A DNA stretch of 64,000 nucleotides from Strongylocentrotus droebachiensis (lineage: Eukaryota; Echinodermata; Echinoidea; Camarodonta; Strongylocentrotidae). This document shows, piece after piece, positions 24,911 through 36,322 of the stretch (the stretch's first letter is position 1; the number at the start of each line of letters is the position of its first letter). Position numbers and translations under genes: made by a program. The notes under the pieces are model-generated. The model was not told where the DNA came from. It made no database searches and saw only the letters and a list, made by a program, of their open reading frames with translations. The DNA is taken from NCBI GenBank assembly GCA_035222895.1, contig JAVYIG010002359.1, positions 186,001-250,000 on the forward strand, in the 5' to 3' direction.

Positions 24911-26297
24911 TAGATGGAATTCGACTGCGCGCAGTCGAAAATGATGCCTCCGTCATAGAGCAATTTTACAAACCGAAACGGAAGAAATTTTTCAAATTCA
25001 AGTTCAATTGTAATCCATTAACATGTTCTCAGAATATCGTGATTACAAGCAATTTCTCATGTACATATATGACCCTTTGATCTTTGACCTCATGACCCTA
25101 AAATCTACTCAGTTCATTGGCTCTGCAAGATTTCCTGAGTTAAATAGTAATCCATCTGTCAGTTCTAATGAGAATGCGTCCACAAGCTATTTTTGCATAC
25201 ATAATGAGCCCATGACCTTTGATCTTATGAACCATTCATTGGCTCTGCAAGATACATAAATGATCTAAGTTTGGCAGGAATCCATCAATCTGTTCTAATG
25301 ATAATACGATCACAAGCTATTTTTGCATACATAATGAGCCGCATGACCTTGACCTTTACCTCATGACCCCAAAATCTAATCAGTTCATCAGCTCTGCAAG
25401 TAACATACATGACCTAAGTTTGGCAGGAATCCATCAATCGGTTGTTGAGATAAGGCGATCACGAGCTCTTTTTGCATACACAATGTGCGCTGTGACCTTT
25501 GACCTCGTGACCCCAAAATCTAATCAGTTCATTGGCTTTGCAAGATACATACATGACCAAAGTTTGGCAGGAATCCATCAATCGGTTCTTCAGATAACGC
25601 GATCACAAGCTGTTTTTGCATACATAATGAGCCCTGTGACCTTTGACCTCGTGACCCCAAAATCTAATCAGATCGTCTTCCTATGGTGATACATACTATC
25701 CTTAAGTTTGAAGTTTTTACATCTCCAGTGGTTCTTGAGATATCATGATAACAATCTCAATGTATGGAATTTCATAAGTTGACCTTTGACCTACGTGCTC
25801 CAAAATGTAATCAGATTGTTTTCCTATGTTGATACACACTATCACTAAGTTTGAAGTTTAAATCTCCGTGGTTCTTGAGATATCATGATAACAATCTCAA
25901 TGTATGGAATTTCATAAGTTGACCTCTGTGACCCTTGACCTTTGACATACGTGCTCCAAAATCTAATCAGATCGTCTTCCTATGGTGATACATACTATCC
26001 TTAAGTTTGAAGTTTAAATCTCAAATGGTTCTTGAGATATCGCGCTAACAAACTCAATACAAGGAATTTCATAAGTTGACCTCTGTGACCTGTGACCTTT
26101 GACCTACGTACTCCAAAATCTAATCAGATCGTCTTCCTATGGTGATAAATACTATTCCCGAGTCTTAAGTTTAAATCTTAAATGGTTCTTGAGATATTGT
26201 GATAACGGTCAAACGGGACGGACGTACGGACGGACGTACGGACGGACAACCCGAAAACATGATGCCTCCGGCACCACCTTCGGTGGCGGAGGCATAA
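24911..26297. mobile_element. Tandem-repeat-bearing element of the pearl / Helentron-associated type
   Basis: A unique left part contains a perfect 20-bp palindrome (24920-24939) followed by ATGATGCCTCCGTC. It leads into about seven tandem units. The first set keeps an exact 144-bp spacing of the CCCCAAAATCTAATCAG box (25367, 25511, 25655). The later, more diverged set has 143-157 bp spacing (25798, 25954, 26111). A short (GGAC)n-like run follows, and a hairpin with GCCTCCG and CGGAGGC arms ends the element. Left palindrome, core tandem array and right-end hairpin resemble the pearl/HINE elements known from molluscs and other invertebrates. The family name is by structure only. Confidence 0.6.
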
Positions 26298-27126
26298 AAA
26301 TGCTTATTTACATGTACATACACCTCTACCTTACATCATAGATGTGCATCCAGTTAACATGCATGACACACATCTGGATATTTTCATGTAGGCACATATA
26401 GAATTAAACATGTGTACACAACAAATTGTACAATGTACAATTATCATAACAAATCTGAGTAACATGTAGCGTGAAATTGATTGTTTGTAGTCCATCAGTT
26501 ATAATGTATTTGATATTATTGTGGCTGTTTAAAAGTAATCCAGATACACACTGTACATACATGTATATAAGTCATACAGGGGCCCCTTTGGTAGAACAGG
26601 GCCCCATGAAAGAGCAGTACTTGCTATTGAACGAGCCAACTTTTCTAAAGGTCTAGACTGAAAGAAATAGAACAAAATCTGTTGAACACTCATATTCTTC
26701 AGTACTTGTAAAACTGCATATTTGCATAAACCCGATCAAGAACTTGATGGTTTGTGGCATGCAAGGGTGGTTTGCAGAGAGAACTCAGTACCGTAGTTGT
26801 TTATGATTGAATTCATATGTCCTATTTTCTACCGATAATACAAAATGTCTACAGAAAATTTCTATACTGGTAGACATTTTTCGATAATATTTTGGATTTC
26901 TATGCAGATGGGTGCTTGGTTTAGGGATAAGAGGAACAGGCCTCAAAATGGGTATCTTAAACAGGAACACAGGTTTTTACTGACAATTGATGTAATTCTT
27001 TCCAGACCCATTATTGTGTCAGTCTGCATGCATGTACATGTACATGTGTCTAGCATTAGACTCACATTTTTCTTGTTACATTGTGTCATTCCCGAGTGGT
27101 TTAAAGCTCAACTGTATTAGTTTACA

Positions 27127-27270
27127 GGAGGGATTAGACCACCCTGCAAGGTCACTGACAGGTGGTTATCTCATCAAATCAGCTCTCACTTAACATAAGA
27201 AAAAGAGGAACATGGAGACCAGTGGTCACCGATTAGGCATTGTTTGCTATATATAGAGGGCCCAAGGAGC
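27127..27270. mobile_element. Half copy of the MITE at 40091-40403
   Basis: GGATTAGACCACC, GTCACTGACAGGTGG, CAGCTCTCA and GGTCACCGATTAGGCATTGTTTGCTATATATAGAGGG occur here in the same order as in the right half of the 40-kb element. The left half is absent, so this copy is truncated; its right end runs into the SINE that follows. Confidence 0.65.
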
Positions 27271-27600
27271 TATAAGTAGTGCAGTGGGACTTGACTTAAA
27301 ATGCAAAGGTTGTAGGTTTGATTGCTGACATGGTACTAATGTCCTTTGGCAAGGCATTAATCTACATTTGCCACTCCATACCCTGAAGAGAAATGAGGAC
27401 CTGGATGATGAAAGTCTTTGTGTTAGTAATTTCCATAGATTCATGGTGACAATATTGTAGAAATACTCGCCAGGGAGTGGAGATGGTACACACTGTGGGT
27501 GAACGAATTCGATGACCGGGGTCATGATATCTGTAAAGTAGTTACAGAGTATATTTTGTATTGAGTGCTATATAAATTAAGAATACTATAATTATTATTG
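27271..27600 (+). repeat. Old tRNA-derived SINE with (ATT)n tail
   Basis: GTAGGTTTGATTGC is a decayed B box. It is followed by 'CCTTTGGCAAGGCATTAATC' and TACATTTGCCACTC, motifs shared with the SINE at 53288-53562. The end is GAGTGCTATATAAATTAAGAATA then ATTATTATT. The 5' boundary is uncertain because it abuts the truncated MITE. Confidence 0.6.
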
Positions 27601-29287
27601 TCATACATGTATACAGTGTATACCGGTAATGTAAAAAATGACTATTAGCGCTCATACATTTATGGAAGATACTAAAGGCTATCCAATATAATATTTTCCA
27701 GCTTTAATGTAGTCTCCTGATTTTGATGCTCACTGCTTTCCAGGGTTGCCCGATGCCTCCCTTTTTGGTACCAATTTACTGCACCTGGGTGGAAGAGGCC
27801 AATTTCTAGATTAGTGTATTGCCAAAAGACATGCTAGCTCGATCTATAAGCCTTTGCCTAGATGGCTTTATGAAACTTTATGAAAGAATGGCAAAGAGGT
27901 ATTTTCTTTTTTGTTGCTGGGGTAAAAAAAAAACCCCATTGCTGCATGCAATAATTACTCTTGTAATCGTATGGACACAATGGTCTGTGCGTCTTAAAGG
28001 TAATACAAAGTTTTGGGAAATTTTGAAAATTGGGTGGATAGTGAATCTTTACAATTTTGATATATTTGGATGCCCCTGTGGATGTATTATAAGCACTAAA
28101 AAAATTAGCCCCCAAAACACTTCTGTTTTCGAGAAAAATTGAATATAAAAATTTACCGGTGCTCCTGGTAAATTTGATGAATTTCAAATAGCGCCTATGG
28201 CCGTACAGTGGTAGGTGCGACCATGAAAATCTCAGAATATGTAGTTGTGATATATAATTTCCAAACGGGAATAGCAAATCGGTCGATTTTAGTCAAGAAA
28301 CATTGTTTCATAGCTAAATTAATATCTTGACCTTGAGAGGGAGCTATACAACATAAAGAGTTATTATTTATAATTTCTTAACTTTAGACTCGATTTCAAC
28401 TGCGACAACGATCAATGAATATTGTAGGAACGCATATGCTTCCAATATGTTAATTTGAACCAAATTCATGACCCCATACCAAAACTTTGTAATACCTTTA
28501 AGATGCTATACAGAAACACATAATACTAAGCCAGCTTGGCCTATCCCATTTCAGTTTGCCATTGTTGATTTTTTTTTAAAAGCTGTTTATTGGCTTGTGT
28601 CTGAACTCTGAAAGGTTATTGCAGTGTAAGTTTATTTGTAGGAATACAATGTGTATACTGTACGCACATACATGTAGGCTACGTTACAACCCACAAGCTT
28701 CTGCATTTTTTAGTTTCCCCTTTTTTCCTTATCTTTTATGTTACTCTACATGAATTGTATTGGTAATTGTATTTGATGTACATTTTTTTTAATGATTAGG
28801 AAAAATAAAACAATTGAATTAGATTGAATTGATTCTTTTCAAATCAAATCTTGAACCAAGCATGGTGATTACACAGCTACATGTATCACGACACTAGGTT
28901 TAAGCCAACACCTGCATAAAACGGATACTTACCAAAGGGAAAGGGAAGGAGGGTTAATTACTTAATAATACAATGGCAAGGAAGAGATAAAACCAACTTA
29001 ACCAAGGCATATATATTGGCCAGGATGGAGGCAAGGGCATGGTGATCCTGGTCCACCAAGGCGCCGTAATCTGATATAGATGTAATCAAAATTGGATGAT
29101 GCCAGTGGATGGCTTGCTTCACAGACCCTTCACTGTCTAGCTAGGGCACATCGGCATTGTACACAAAATCTCTTCACTTATTATTCCTGCTGGGCTGCAG
29201 GCTAGTGTGTGTGTGTTGTACTGCAGGCAGGGTTTGGTTCGCCTGCCTGGTCCAAAGAGGAAATCGTGATCTGTTCATTCTTGGTAG

Positions 29288-29547
29288 AAGGAGAGAGAGA
29301 GAGAGAGAGAGGGGGAGGGGCAGAGGAGAGAGGGGGGTAGACAGGGGGGAGAGTGGGGGAGAGAAAGAAAGTGAGAGAAAGAGAGAGATAGAGAAAAGGG
29401 AGGGAGGCAGAGAGAGATAAAGATGAAAGGGAGGGAGGCAGAGGGAGAGAGAGAGAAAGAGAAAAAGGAGGAAGAGAGAGAGAAAGAGAAAGGGAGCAAG
29501 GCAGATAGAGAGCAAGAGAGAGAGAAAGAGAAAGAGAAAAGGGAGGA

Positions 29548-29579
<32 letters not shown>

Positions 29580-29592
29580 GAGAGAGAGAGTC
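29288..29592. repeat. (GA)n-rich polypurine block
   Basis: About 300 bp almost entirely of purines on the plus strand (GAGAGA, GGGAGG, AAAGAG). Such tracts can form triplex DNA. The Leu/Ser-rich and Glu/Arg-rich open frames over it are repeat artefacts. Confidence 0.9.
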
Positions 29593-29687
29593 TTGGGAAT
29601 GGCATTTAATCAATTAATGCATTTTCCTGAAATGTGACTGTATGAAGTGTAAATCATTATAAATAATTGATGTTAGCATTTACAATG

Positions 29688-29735
29688 AAATCCAGGACAG
29701 CGTTTAATTATCTCATTAAACACTGTCCTGGATTT
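29688..29735. repeat. Hairpin with 21-bp arms
   Basis: AAATCCAGGACAG, C, GTTTAAT pairs with ATTAAAC, A, CTGTCCTGGATTT around a 6-base loop, with one mismatch. A further GCATTTA/TAAATGC pair lies outside, after a small bulge. Confidence 0.8.
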
Positions 29736-30499
29736 CTTAAATGCAGATTTTCATATTGCGTACATACATGTACTGTACATGTACATGTATGTGTACGATT
29801 GTACATCTACGGTGTACATGTATAACGAGTTACTGGTTATTAGTTACTGCACATGTAATTTTTCACAAAACGTAAAAACAATTTAGTATAATTACACATC
29901 AAACATAACCATACATTACGAGGTGATGATCTTTAATATAAAATTTACAACATGTACATATATGTGTACAATAAAGAACAAAGTATTTTAAATACATGTG
30001 CATGTACAGTAAATCTAATTTTTCTTATGTATTTCATGTTTTATTGATCCCAGTTTCAACCTGAATGATGATGGATCATACATGTACTGTATGTCTTTAT
30101 AAAAAGAACTGAATTGTATTCAACTATTCACTGAAATTATAAGTGACCATTTTTCTCAGAATGTCACATGTACTTCATGTACATGCCTAAGGTAAACCTG
30201 CGCAAAAATTGTTGGGAAGTATATTTGTATTTGGTACATATCAAAAAACATACACATGAACAGAAATAATTAATCATTGCAAGAAATAGCATGAACTACT
30301 TTCTACCTGAATTGCTGATTTCATGATTTTCATCTTGATCACTTTCAGAGAAATACAAACTAATTTGCATCATTTTGTTATTTAATTTTTGTTTGCTTCT
30401 TGATGAAACAGTATTTAATTACCAAAACAAAATGTTACCTTTATCTCAATATTACATGTATTTCTGTTAGCTTTCTAGTCTTTTAAACAAATAACATGG

Positions 30500-30896
30500 G
30501 GGCAATTCCACGGTAACGGAAGGACACTCAGACAAGATTTTTGAACTTCAGGTTCATACTAAAAGAACTGTTTTATTAGTATAAGATGTGAAACAGTACA
30601 GATATAATACCTATATAAGTGCCTTTAATTCTCCCAAAAAAAATTGTCATTATAGTTAAGTAGTTTAAGAATGTGCATATTAATTATCTCGGTAACGGAA
30701 GGACATAAAAATGGACATGGTTTTTCCAGTTAATTAGTGTTTATCCAAACTTTGTGAAGTTGATGAAGCTTTCTACTTGACTGAAACACATTTTGTTCCC
30801 CATAGTTTAATATATACTAATAAAACATTTCTTTTAGTTTGAACCTGAAGTTCAAAAATCTTGTCTGAGTGTCCTTCCGTTACCGTGGAATTGCCC
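30500..30896. mobile_element. MITE with 84-bp TIRs and ATGG target duplication
   Basis: The left end starts GGGCAATTCCACGGTAACGG and its first 84 bp match the reverse complement of the right end with only two mismatches. ATGG flanks both ends (30496-30499 and 30897-30900). A third, direct copy of the core GGTAACGGAAGGACA sits inside at about 30691. High TIR identity argues for a recent insertion. At 397 bp with no coding sequence it is non-autonomous. I do not assign a superfamily. Confidence 0.85.
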
Positions 30897-31159
30897 ATGG
30901 ACGAATACTTCTATAGTATAGATGATCTCTTCTGATTATTTTTGCCTTCTGAATTATCCTGGATGGGATGACTATTTAAATACCTACAGTACGTACACCT
31001 ACATATAAATTTAAATTCTGATCATCAATCATTTAAATACAGCAATTTTTTGTGTTCCCTTTGTCTGTAATATTTTACAATACAAAACAATCAACTCATA
31101 ATCAACTAGGCTTGTTGTAAATGTTAACTTCTAATACACGTACATGTATAGGGATATAT

Positions 31160-31334
31160 CAGGGCTCCACACTAACGTTTTGATATATTTTTTGAAGGGG
31201 TCTGGAAAGAACTGTCTAGGGTAACGTGTATGCATGAGCTCTACCGGTATATATTAAAAATGTGAAATTCTGGGGGTCCAGACGTAAATGTTGGACACCC
31301 ATGAGGCCTGGGCGCCTGTTAGTGTCACTCCCTG
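31160..31334. mobile_element. Short CAGGG-ended MITE
   Basis: CAGGGCTCCACACTAAC at the left returns as the inverse of GTTAGTGTCACTCCCTG at the right. CAGGG ends are common in hAT elements, but no 8-bp duplication is clear. A second partial copy begins at 39514. Confidence 0.5.
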
Positions 31335-31340
31335 CATATA

Positions 31341-31496
31341 CACTCGAACCTGTCTATAGTGATCGCCCAAGGGAAACACAAAAAGTGGTCTTTGTAGACA
31401 GGTTCCTTAAGTACATGTTTCAATGAGAAACCATTTTCAAGGGAAACAAAAAATGTGGTCTTTGTAGACAGGTGGTCACTAAAGCAGGTTTGACTG
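31341..31496. mobile_element. Tc1/mariner-like MITE flanked by TA
   Basis: The left end CACTCGAACCTG and the inverted right end CAGTCAAACCTG match at 10 of 12 bases, and TA flanks both sides. Inside, AAGGGAAACAMAAAAWGTGGTCTTTGTAGACAGGT occurs twice in direct orientation. It lies 6 bp from the preceding MITE. Confidence 0.6.
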
Positions 31497-34400
31497 TATA
31501 TTTATTTTATTGAGGTACTGTAGAACAAGGAGATCAATTTGCTTGAAAATTAAGAAGGCGTGGCGCCATTTAAGGGAAAATCACAACTTGCACTAGCTCC
31601 CCCCAACACTCCCGAGACCTCTGTCTCGGGTAGTACTTGAACAAAATATGCAAATTTGTTGAAGACGCAGTACTTGTAGGCTTAATGCACATCATGAGCA
31701 CCAGCAAGTACGAAGAAGCTCTGTATGTGCAATACATGTAGACATGCATGCATATTATACATGCAGTACATTGTACACATACATGTATGCAATGCACAGT
31801 GTTTTTGCAGGGTGAAATCTACTGGTAGCTATCGAGCCGGCTAGAGCAGTATTTTTGCCAGACCCTACGTATGTGTGCAGTTGAATGTAATTGAGTATGG
31901 GTTCCCTTACAGGTTCCCCCGCCAAGCTGTTGGCTCGCTGCCTGGCCTTTACGCATAATTCATAAACGATTCCTTCTCTCCATGCGGGCCTAAGAAAGGG
32001 TGCAGATACTTTGGCAGCTAGTGCATGCGTTGAAGGTACACTGTGTATAAAGGCAATGATACACGCTTTACACGCTCATAATGCTGCATTTTGCTTTTTT
32101 GCTGTTTCTGGTTATAATGCAGTCGGATACAATACATTACAGCTCCAAAATATATGTTCCCCTTTGAGGTCAATGCAAATAACTGGAATTTTTTGTTTAG
32201 CTTTTAATGCTTTTAATTCCCTAAATGCTAAATGCTGGGTACTCAATTCTATGAATATACTGTAATGTGCAATAAAATATAATGTACAATTTTACACTAC
32301 ATGTACATAGGGATCTATGATTTACAAAGGTGGAATAATATGGGTGTACATGTATATACAACAAATTATAACAATCAGAGAAAAGGTACCTCCACCCCCC
32401 CCCCCCAAAAAAAAGGATACATGTATTCTTACATGTATAACATTCTTTTAGGAAATTGTGAAAGGAGGGGTCAGAAATGACAAAAAGGCTGACTTTCAGA
32501 TAATTTGTGTACCTACATGTACACTGTACATGTATATAAAAAATATCAGTGGATACTAGATTTAAATGGGGCCCCCTGTGCCCCCTAAATTTGCCAATGC
32601 AATAGCAAATTGGTATTTACAATATCAATGTCCAAATGTACATTTAGTCTTCATGAATTTTCTTAAATATAGAGGACAAAAGAATATAAGAAAGTAGGTC
32701 CTCCATCTCAAAATAAAATAAAATAAAGAACTACATGTACACGCCATGGATACTGTCTTATTAGATCGTGGTAAACAAATACTGGTAATGGCTTAATATC
32801 TTGATTGTACATTTTGAAATTGGTAAAAATGAAACTTTGTAATGAAAGTAGCACGTTTTGCTGATGATTTTTTATAATTTTCCTCTGCTTGTAATGTAAA
32901 ATAATTCTACATGTACAGTACATACACATGATACATTTGTTGATGGATGTTAAATTAAAAGACATACACTGACTGTATACTACACAGCAGGGTAATCAGT
33001 CTAAACAGTTGATATCCCATATGAAATAGTTTTACTATCATTTTCATACAATGTACATGTACGTGATTGTAGTGCGATTATATACAAGTGAATAAGGTTT
33101 AAGTGGTAAACAATTTAGCTAGAAAGCTCTAAAAGAGATCTTGAAAGATGAAGCAGAGGTGTAACATACAATAAAATAAAAGAAAAATTACATCAATGAA
33201 GTCTTGCTTGTATATTCATGTACTGTAGGTACCTTTGCATGTAACAAATGCCTGTAAGCCCAAAAAAGTATTTTTACACTGCTGCAAAATGGACATTCCC
33301 TTTAGAAAATGTCACGATTGTCAAATATTTACATGTACACATCAGGCGAAATTTGTCCGCAAAGTTCAGCAAAAGGTTTGAGTGGCATATTAGATATGCC
33401 ATACATGTGAACCAGTATGGTGAAATAGTAATTGTTCAATGCATAATTCATTTAAATACCTTCCTTATGACATGATGGATTATAGGCCCGTCTAATCTTT
33501 TTCTTCTGTGTGTGAGGGAGGGGCTTGAGAAACTGAAGAAAAGGGCCTCTCTTTTTTGCGATTTGGGGCCTTTTTTTGCTCCAAAATAATGTGAAAAGCA
33601 AGAGAATGGGGGTCCTCACATTTCGGGGTGCCATCTTTCACAAAGAATAGCATTATTACTTGATCCTGTGTTTTTTCATTTATGAACCATACACAGAGCA
33701 CAGTGTGCAATTACACACCATTAAAATTGGGCATGTTATATATTATAGAAGTGTATTCAACCATCATATCCCACGATACATATTTACATCATAAATCATT
33801 TTGTGTGTGTTCATTACGGCTTCCATTGTGTACAAACCCAAATGCAGTACAGAATATGCTATATGGTATGTACATGTAGATGTTGTGGTAATTTACATTT
33901 ACAATGCCCTAGAGCTGCATTCCAATGCATAATATGTATCATGCATTGCAAATATAGAATTGCTATGTGAGATATACTACCAATGGGAGATTACTTGAAT
34001 TTTCAGCACCCCAAAAAAACGTACATGTGCAGTTTTCTTAATAATTTTCTTTTCGATAGAAAAGTGCCCTCTCTCCCCTAAATGGTAGAAAGAGCATTGT
34101 TTAAAGGGAACATCTACATGTACATGTAGATGAATAAATTCTTTGGGAATTTGGTTATAAAAATAAGTTTAAGGTAAAGGTAGTCGAGGCAAATAATCAC
34201 AATACCATCAATTTTAGTTTAATATTGTCATTAATATTGAATATCAGAAAGTTTGCCATAAATATGCAGATGCATGTATTGCAAAAATGTGTTATTCTAA
34301 TTGTTAAATAACTCTGCATACCAGATTTTCATTCATATCAGTTGCTTTGCCTTTACTAATTATGAATGAATACTAATTAATGCAAGTAATGTTTTATTGT

Positions 34401-35252
34401 TATTATATTGCCATCCCTTTCTAAAATATTTTTGATTATTTCACCTTCAAAGATAATTTGATTAACAACCGTTTTGTTTGTTTTCTTGCTCTCGATCTCC
34501 AGTACTCATACAGACCCGTAAGTTTTTATTTAATTCCTATTTTTGCCTGGCCTCTTATTTAATCGAAGCCTGTTCTGTCCTCCCTGCATTGAATGTTCCC
34601 AAGTTGTTTATTTCCTGCATGTTATTATTGTTGCTTGTACATGTATATATCCCATGTTCCACTTAATACCCCCTTTAGTATTTACCAACTTATAGTGGAC
34701 TGCAAATGTATTTCTTAGATGAATCGTCTGTCTTTGGCAAAGTGTTTAGATGTACAGCCCAGTTGAATGAAGGTTTGCAAGACTAAAGTTTCATTTGACA
34801 AAAATTTCAGTCTTGTGGACCATCAAAATTGTGTCCAGATCGAAGGACTTCAAGACTGAATATATATAGCCTTGTGTACCGTTGATATATATATATATAA
34901 TATCACAGATCTCCAGTTTTGTGAACTTTCAATTGACTAGGAAATCTCTTATTCAAGTGACAGATTTTATATAAATTGATGTGGATATAAAGATAGGGCC
35001 TGTTTCTATACATGTACATGAAGAAAACATCCTGTAGAAAAGGTTTAATTGAAACCATTTGAATTGTTGGCAGGCCTGCATCTAAACATTTGATTCTATA
35101 GAATTATTATCTCAGGACTATTGTCCCCCCACCCCACCCCCCAAATTCCCCCTTGACATCATCCTCTAGTCTAGGACCACAAACCCTAGGAAACGTACAA
35201 ACCAATAGCCACCCCTGGACAAATGGCCCTTGGTTTTATTAATACCTCAAGA

Positions 35253-36322
35253 GGTAGTTGTGTAAGGGTAGTGGTCCAAGTGGGTAGTTGTCTAAGGGAG
35301 TGGTCCAAAGGGGTAGTGGTCTAAGGGTAGTGGTCCAAAGGGGTAGTTGGCTAAGGGAGTGGTCCAAAGGGGTACAATGTAGTGGTCTAAGGGTAGTGGT
35401 CCAAAGAGGTAGTTGGCTAAGGGCAGTGGTCTGAAGGGGTAGTTGTCTAAGGGTAGTGGTCCGAAGGGGTAGTTGTCTAAGGGTAGTGGTCCAAAGGGGT
35501 AGTTGGCTAAGGGAGTGGTCCAAAGGGGTAGTGGTCTAAGGGTAGTGGTCCAAAGGGGTAGTTGGCTAAGGGTAGTGGTCCAAAGGGGTAGTTGGCTAAG
35601 GGAGTGGTCCAAAGGGGTAGTGGTCTAAGGGTAGTGGTCCAAAGGGGTAGTGGTCCAAAGGGGTAGTTGGCTAAGGGCAGTCGTCTGAAGGGGTAGTTGT
35701 CTAAGGGTGGTGGTACGAAGGGGTAGTTGTCTCAGGGTAGTGGTCCGATGTGGTAGTTGTCTCAGGGTAGTGGTCTCAGGGTAGTGGTCCGAAGGTGTAG
35801 TTGTCTAAGTTTAGTGGTACGAAGGTGTAGTTGTCTCAGGGTAGTGGTCCTTAGGGGTAGTTGTCTCAAGGTAGTGGTCCGAAGGTGTAGTTGTCTCAGG
35901 GTAGTGGTCCGAAGGGGTATTTGTCTAAGGGTAGTGGTCCGAAGGGGTAGTGTCTGGAGGGGAAGTTGTCTCAGGGTAGTGGTCCGAAGCGTAGTTGTCT
36001 CAGGGTAGTGGTCCAAAGGGGTAGTTGTCTATTAGGGTAGTGGTCCGAAAGGTAGTGGACTCAAGGGGTAGTTGTCTATGTGTAGTGGTCCAAAGGGGTA
36101 GTTGTCTATTAGGGTAGTGGTCCGAAAGGTAGTGAACTCAAGGGGTAGTTGTCTAAGGGTAGTGGTCCAAAGGGGTAGTTGTCTCAGGGTAGTGGTCGTA
36201 AGGGGTAGTTGTCTATTAGGGTAGTGGTCCGAAGGGTAGTGGACTCAAGGGGTAGTTGTCTCAGGGTAGTGGTCCGAAGGGGTATTTGTCTCAGGGTAGT
36301 GGTCTGAAGCGGTAGTTGTCTG
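35253..36322. repeat. Minisatellite, 30-bp unit, about 36 copies
   Basis: The unit is made of two related 15-bp halves, GGTAGTTGTCTAAGG and GTAGTGGTCCRAAGG, repeated for 1.07 kb with point variants and a few lost or doubled halves. The plus strand is strongly G-over-C biased and the 15-bp half keeps every frame open over long stretches on the minus strand (peptides rich in Thr, Leu, Pro and Trp). The open frames follow from the repeat period and are not evidence of a gene. Confidence 0.9.

Noticed and set aside
27858-28277. 139-codon minus-strand frame overlapping a 107-codon plus-strand frame
   Set aside because: Mutually overlapping frames in AT-rich intron with no domain, start context or splice signals.
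29157-29617. Frames of 87-143 codons over the GA block
   Set aside because: Low-complexity polypurine tract, open on both strands.
31890-32040. GC-richer stretch after a CCCTTACAG acceptor-like site
   Set aside because: The frame closes after about 27 codons without a donor; it may be conserved non-coding DNA.
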